From: an uncultured Olsenella sp.
GTDB lineage: Bacteria; Actinomycetota; Coriobacteriia; Coriobacteriales; Atopobiaceae
Assembly (NCBI GenBank): GCA_959598545.1
Contig: CAUGFC010000081.1
Span: forward strand, 1-8,320
DNA: 8,320 nucleotides
Direction of reading: 5' to 3'
Shown here: positions 5,434-8,320 of the stretch, in pieces
How positions within the stretch are numbered: the first letter of the stretch is position 1
Layout of the letters: each line of letters opens with the position of its first letter
The notes under the pieces: generated by a model
The model's input: the letters and a program-made list of their open reading frames with translations, nothing else
Told to the model about the DNA's origin: nothing
Databases searched by the model: none
Program-made: the position numbers and the translations under genes

Positions 5434-6261
5434 CTAAAACGTGGGCGCCTCGAGGCCGGCCGCGGCCATCGCGGCGAGAAACGCCTCGGCGGAGCGCGTG
5501 GCGACGAGCTCCTGCGGGAAGTGGATCTCGTCGAGCATCTCGAGCGCCGGCGCGACTCCGCCCACGTCGCAGCAGATGTGGGCGTCGCTGTTCACCGCCA
5601 CCTGGCAGCCCAGCTCAGCGCAGGTCTCCGCGATCCTGCGGCACGCCTGCCACGTGCCGCCCTCGCGGCGGCGGGCGACGAGGCTGTGGGCGTTGATCTC
5701 CACCAGCTTGTGAAGGCGGGCGGCCTCCCCCACGACCTCGGCCACGTCGAACGGCACCCCGGCGCGACCGGCATGCCCGAGCACGAGCACCTTGGGCTGG
5801 GAGAGCGCGCCCAGGTACATCTCGGTCGCCTGGGCGAGCGTGGCGTCGCGGGCGAACTCGCGGTAGTGGACGCTCGCGATCACGTAGTCGCAGCCCCGGA
5901 CGACGTGGTCGTAGAGCGTGGTCTCGCTCCGCAGCCCGCCGCCAGTGATGTCGGCGATAACGGGGATGTCCTGGCCGAAGAGCCGGCCGTCGAGCGCGCG
6001 GATGTCCGCCTCGGCGCCGCGCAGGAGACGCACGCCCTCCCAGGTCCTCGGCCAGACCACCATGTTGAGGAAGTGCTGGTAGTCGCGGAGGTCCGCATGC
6101 GCGAGGTCGGCGTCGCGGAAGAGCATGTCGGAGAAGTGGTCGGTCACGCCCAGAAGCTCGAGGCCCGCGTCGCGAGCGGCGAGCACGTCCTCGCGCACCG
6201 TCGAGTACGCGTGGCGCGAGAAGATCGTGTGGGTATGCGTGTCGCAGCGGTTCTCGAGCAT
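5434..6261 (-). CDS. PHP-domain phosphatase, YcdX family
   Basis: A 275-residue protein of the polymerase and histidinol phosphatase (PHP) superfamily, a metal-dependent phosphoesterase. All expected metal-binding positions are visible: His9 and His11 in DTHTH, His17 in RHAYST, Asp41/His42 in GVTDH, Glu84 in RGAEADI, His132 in ASVH, His163 in LGHAGR, and Asp226/His228 in NSDAH. The segments HAYST, FLNMVVWPRTWEGVRLLRG and the C-terminal LDEIHFP follow E. coli YcdX closely, so it belongs to the trinuclear YcdX group rather than to HisK histidinol phosphatases. The physiological substrate is unknown. Its ATG is preceded by AGGGAG and lies 9 bases after the stop of the aminotransferase gene, so it is the third gene of the ftsH operon. 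Its stop codon touches the inverted-repeat element, which may end the transcript. Confidence 0.9.
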   Translation of the reverse strand: MLENRCDTHTHTIFSRHAYSTVREDVLAARDAGLELLGVTDHFSDMLFRDADLAHADLRDYQHFLNMVVWPRTWEGVRLLRGAEADIRALDGRLFGQDIPVIADITGGGLRSETTLYDHVVRGCDYVIASVHYREFARDATLAQATEMYLGALSQPKVLVLGHAGRAGVPFDVAEVVGEAARLHKLVEINAHSLVARRREGGTWQACRRIAETCAELGCQVAVNSDAHICCDVGGVAPALEMLDEIHFPQELVATRSAEAFLAAMAAAGLEAPTF

Positions 6262-6270
6262 GACGGCTCC

Positions 6271-7455
6271 CTAGCGGTAGCTGGCGGCGAGCTTCTCCCA
6301 GGCGGGCATGGAGTTGACGATCGTCTCGTAGCTCACGCAGTAGCCAACGCGCACCCAGCCCGGGCAGCCGAAGGAGTCGGACGGAACGGGCAGCAGCTCG
6401 AGCGCCTTGGCACGCTCGAAGAACTTCTCGGCGTCCGGCTCGAGGGCCTTGACCCACAGGTAGAACGCGCCCTCGGGCTCGATGAACTCGTAGCCCAGGG
6501 CAGAGAGCCCCTCGGTGAGCGCACGACGGTTCTCGGCGTAGGCCTCGACGTCGCTCGGGCAGTCCACGCAGTCCATGAGAACGCGCTGGAAGAGCGCAGG
6601 GGCACAAACGAAGCCCAGCTTGCGGCCGGCGCCGGCGATGGCGAGGACCAGGTCGTCGTGGTCGGGGTTGGTCGGCGGCACGAGCACCCAGCCGATGCGC
6701 TCGCCCGGCAGCGACAGGCTCTTGGAGTAGGAGTAGCACACGATCGTGCGGTCGTAGACGGACGGCACCCACGGCACCTCGGCGCCGTAGGTGATCTCGC
6801 GGTAGGGCTCGTCGGCCACGAGGTAGATGGTGGTGCCGAGGCTCTTCTCGGCCTCGTGCAGGGCGCTGGCGAGAAGAACGAGGTTGTCACGGGAGTACAC
6901 GGAGCCCACCGGGTTGTTGGGCGAGTTGATGACCACGGCCTTGGTGCGCGGCGTGATCGCGGCGGCCACGGCGGCGACGTCTACCTGGAACGTGGCGGGG
7001 TCCGCGAGGACCTCCACGCACGTGGCGCCCGAGGTCTCGATCCACACGCGATACTCCGGGAAGTACGGGGCGATGACGATGACCTCGTCGCCGGGATTCA
7101 CGACGGCGTGGAAGGTGATGGAGAGCGAGGCGGCCGCACCGCAGGTGAGGTAGAGGTCGCCGGCGGAGGCGGTGCCGTCGCCGAAGCGGCGCGACAGGCT
7201 CGCGGCCACGGCCTCGCGCGCGGCGGGCAGGCCGTTGGCGGGCGTGTAGCCGTGGAGCTGCGTGGCAGGGAGCGCAAGCGAGCGCTCGATTGACTCGCGC
7301 ACGGCGTCAGGCGCGGGGACCGAGGGGTTGCCCAGCGAGAAGTCAAAGACGTTCTCGGCGCCGATCTCGGCCTTGCGGGCGCCCGCATACGCCGCGATCT
7401 CGCGGATGGAAGACTTCTGCGCGCCGTACGCGCGGCTGGTCTCGTTGATGCTCAC
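6271..7455 (-). CDS. Pyridoxal-phosphate-dependent aminotransferase, class I/II
   Basis: A complete 394-residue fold-type I aminotransferase, cytosolic. Visible landmarks are DFSLGNPSVPAP (38-49), HGYTPANGLPAAREAVA (68-84), the cofactor-phosphate region TCGAAASLS (104-112), INSPNNPVG (176-184), Asp215 in VADEPYREI, the Schiff-base Lys245 in YSYSKSLSLPGERIGW (241-256), and the substrate-carboxylate Arg369 in WVRVGYC. It resembles aspartate/alanine-type transaminases; the donor and acceptor cannot be fixed from sequence. The start is a GTG at 7455, only two bases after the ftsH stop. Its ribosome site (GGAGG) lies inside the last codons of ftsH, so the two genes should be translationally coupled. 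The PHP phosphatase gene follows after 9 bases. An aminotransferase next to a PHP phosphatase recalls HisC/HisK, but neither protein is clearly of those subfamilies. Confidence 0.92.
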   Translation of the reverse strand: MSINETSRAYGAQKSSIREIAAYAGARKAEIGAENVFDFSLGNPSVPAPDAVRESIERSLALPATQLHGYTPANGLPAAREAVAASLSRRFGDGTASAGDLYLTCGAAASLSITFHAVVNPGDEVIVIAPYFPEYRVWIETSGATCVEVLADPATFQVDVAAVAAAITPRTKAVVINSPNNPVGSVYSRDNLVLLASALHEAEKSLGTTIYLVADEPYREITYGAEVPWVPSVYDRTIVCYSYSKSLSLPGERIGWVLVPPTNPDHDDLVLAIAGAGRKLGFVCAPALFQRVLMDCVDCPSDVEAYAENRRALTEGLSALGYEFIEPEGAFYLWVKALEPDAEKFFERAKALELLPVPSDSFGCPGWVRVGYCVSYETIVNSMPAWEKLAASYR

Positions 7456-7457
7456 TG

Positions 7458-8320
7458 CTACTCCCCTCCGGCGGCCTCCGCCGCCTCGTCGTTCTTCTCG
7501 CCCGCAGCGTACTCGTCCCAGCGGTTCTCGAGGAGGGCGTCCACGGCGGCGCCCTCCACGGTCTCGCGCTCGAGGAGCACGCGTGCCATGGTGTCCATCT
7601 GGTCGCGCCGGGTGCCCAGGACCTCGCGGGCGCGCTCGTGGCCCTCGCGCATGATGCGCTCGACCTCGTCGTCGATCCGCTTGGCGGTCTCGGCGGAGTA
7701 GTCCTGGTGGTTGGCGTAGTCGCGACCGAGGAAGACCTCGTGCTGCGCCTCGCCGAAGACCTGCGCGCCCAGCTCGTCGCTCATGCCGTAGCGCGTGACC
7801 ATCGTGCGCGCGAGCTTGGTGGCGCGCTCGAGGTCGTTGCTCGCGCCGGTGGTGACGTCGTCGCAGAAGAGCTCCTCGGCCGTGCGGCCCGCGAGCAGCA
7901 CCGCGATCTGGTCGAGCATGCCGTCGCGGGTCTCCAGGAAGTGGTCCTCCTCGGGAATCTGCATGGTGTAGCCGAGCGCCTGGCCGCGACTCACGATGCT
8001 GATCTTGTGAATCGGGTCAGAGTTCTCGAGGACGTGGCCCACGAGGGCGTGGCCGGACTCGTGGTAGGCGATGACGCGGCGCTCGCGCTCGGTGATGACG
8101 CGGCTCTTGCGCTCGGGACCCGCCATGACGCGCTCCATGGCCTCCTCGACCTCGGCTTCGCCGATCGTCTCCTTGCGTCGGCGCGCGGCGAGAAGGGCGG
8201 CCTCGTTCATGAGGTTGGCGAGGTCCGCGCCCGTGAACCCGGGGGTCACCTTGGCCAGGCGCGCCAGGTCGACGTCGTCGGCGACGGGCTTGCCCTTGGC
8301 GTGAACGGCCAGGATCTTCT
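7458..8320 (-). CDS. ftsH: ATP-dependent zinc metalloprotease FtsH, C-terminal part
   Basis: The C-terminal 286 residues of FtsH, a membrane-anchored hexameric AAA+ protease that degrades misassembled membrane proteins and some regulators. The gene runs off the right edge, so the membrane segments, Walker A/B and most of the ATPase domain are missing. The visible part begins in the AAA lid (KILAVHAKGKP, then TPGFTGADLANLMNEAAL). It continues into the M41 peptidase with the zinc site HESGH (residues 86-90 of the visible part) and the third ligand Asp162 in GASNDLERATKLART. The end is a short acidic, Ala/Gly/Glu-rich tail of the kind common in actinobacteria. It is the first visible gene of a minus-strand operon with the aminotransferase and PHP genes, and its last codons contain the ribosome site of the aminotransferase gene. 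Identity is certain; only the full length is unknown. Confidence 0.97.
   Translation of the reverse strand, partial: KILAVHAKGKPVADDVDLARLAKVTPGFTGADLANLMNEAALLAARRRKETIGEAEVEEAMERVMAGPERKSRVITERERRVIAYHESGHALVGHVLENSDPIHKISIVSRGQALGYTMQIPEEDHFLETRDGMLDQIAVLLAGRTAEELFCDDVTTGASNDLERATKLARTMVTRYGMSDELGAQVFGEAQHEVFLGRDYANHQDYSAETAKRIDDEVERIMREGHERAREVLGTRRDQMDTMARVLLERETVEGAAVDALLENRWDEYAAGEKNDEAAEAAGGE

Noticed and set aside
5296..5435. ACT as a target-site duplication flanking repeat copy 2
   Set aside because: ACT occurs at 5296-5298 and 5433-5435, but the positions are not symmetric to the terminal repeats and copy 1 shows no equivalent, so it is probably chance.
4883..5696. Continuation of the 4101 frame to a 531-residue protein
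   Set aside because: After about 4880 the frame gives Ser/Arg/Pro-rich sequence, crosses the repeat and runs antisense into the PHP gene, while the coherent C-terminus is in the -1 frame.
5521..7293. 590-residue open frame on the plus strand
   Set aside because: It is wholly antisense to the PHP and aminotransferase genes, which have complete sets of catalytic motifs; the translated product is low-complexity.
1..8320. tRNA, rRNA, CRISPR array or riboswitch
   Set aside because: I looked through the gaps and found no cloverleaf, regularly spaced direct repeats or recognised riboswitch core.

Overview
The window is GC-rich chromosomal DNA from a bacterium, most likely an actinobacterium of the Coriobacteriia (Olsenella/Atopobium-like). 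This is an inference from three things: strong G/C bias at third codon positions, an ftsH gene close to folate genes, and a hypothetical protein of a type I associate with coriobacterial genomes. Nothing here fixes the species.

Layout from left to right. The left edge holds most of a minus-strand dihydropteroate synthase gene (folP). It reads without a stop into the first residues of HPPK (FolK), so it appears to be a FolP-FolK fusion cut by the window edge. Upstream of it on the same strand is a YjjU-like patatin phospholipase. That gene is divergent from a plus-strand Sir2-family NAD-dependent deacylase. The sirtuin converges on a minus-strand exodeoxyribonuclease III gene (xth). A relatively AT-rich 267-bp gap then separates xth from a plus-strand gene for a lineage-specific protein of unknown function, which a frameshift breaks near its middle. 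That gene converges on a minus-strand run of three tightly packed genes, transcribed in the order ftsH (partial, right edge), a PLP-dependent class I/II aminotransferase and a YcdX-like PHP-domain phosphatase. The gaps are 2 and 9 bases, so this is very probably one operon.

The most notable non-coding signal is a 130-bp element present twice (2895-3024 and 5302-5431). The two copies align without a gap at about 70 percent identity (91 of 130, counted by hand). Each has terminal inverted repeats of about 24-26 bp and a shared 11-bp central core. Both copies sit exactly between convergent genes and touch a stop codon. They look like a MITE-like or REP-like family that may also serve as a bidirectional 3' end signal.

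Functionally, most of the window is housekeeping: folate synthesis, membrane proteolysis, amino-acid metabolism, DNA repair and protein deacylation. I do not see a complete new multi-gene system. The items most worth following up are the repeat family, the DHPS-HPPK fusion with its unusual DHPS insertion, and the broken nuclease-like lineage-specific gene.
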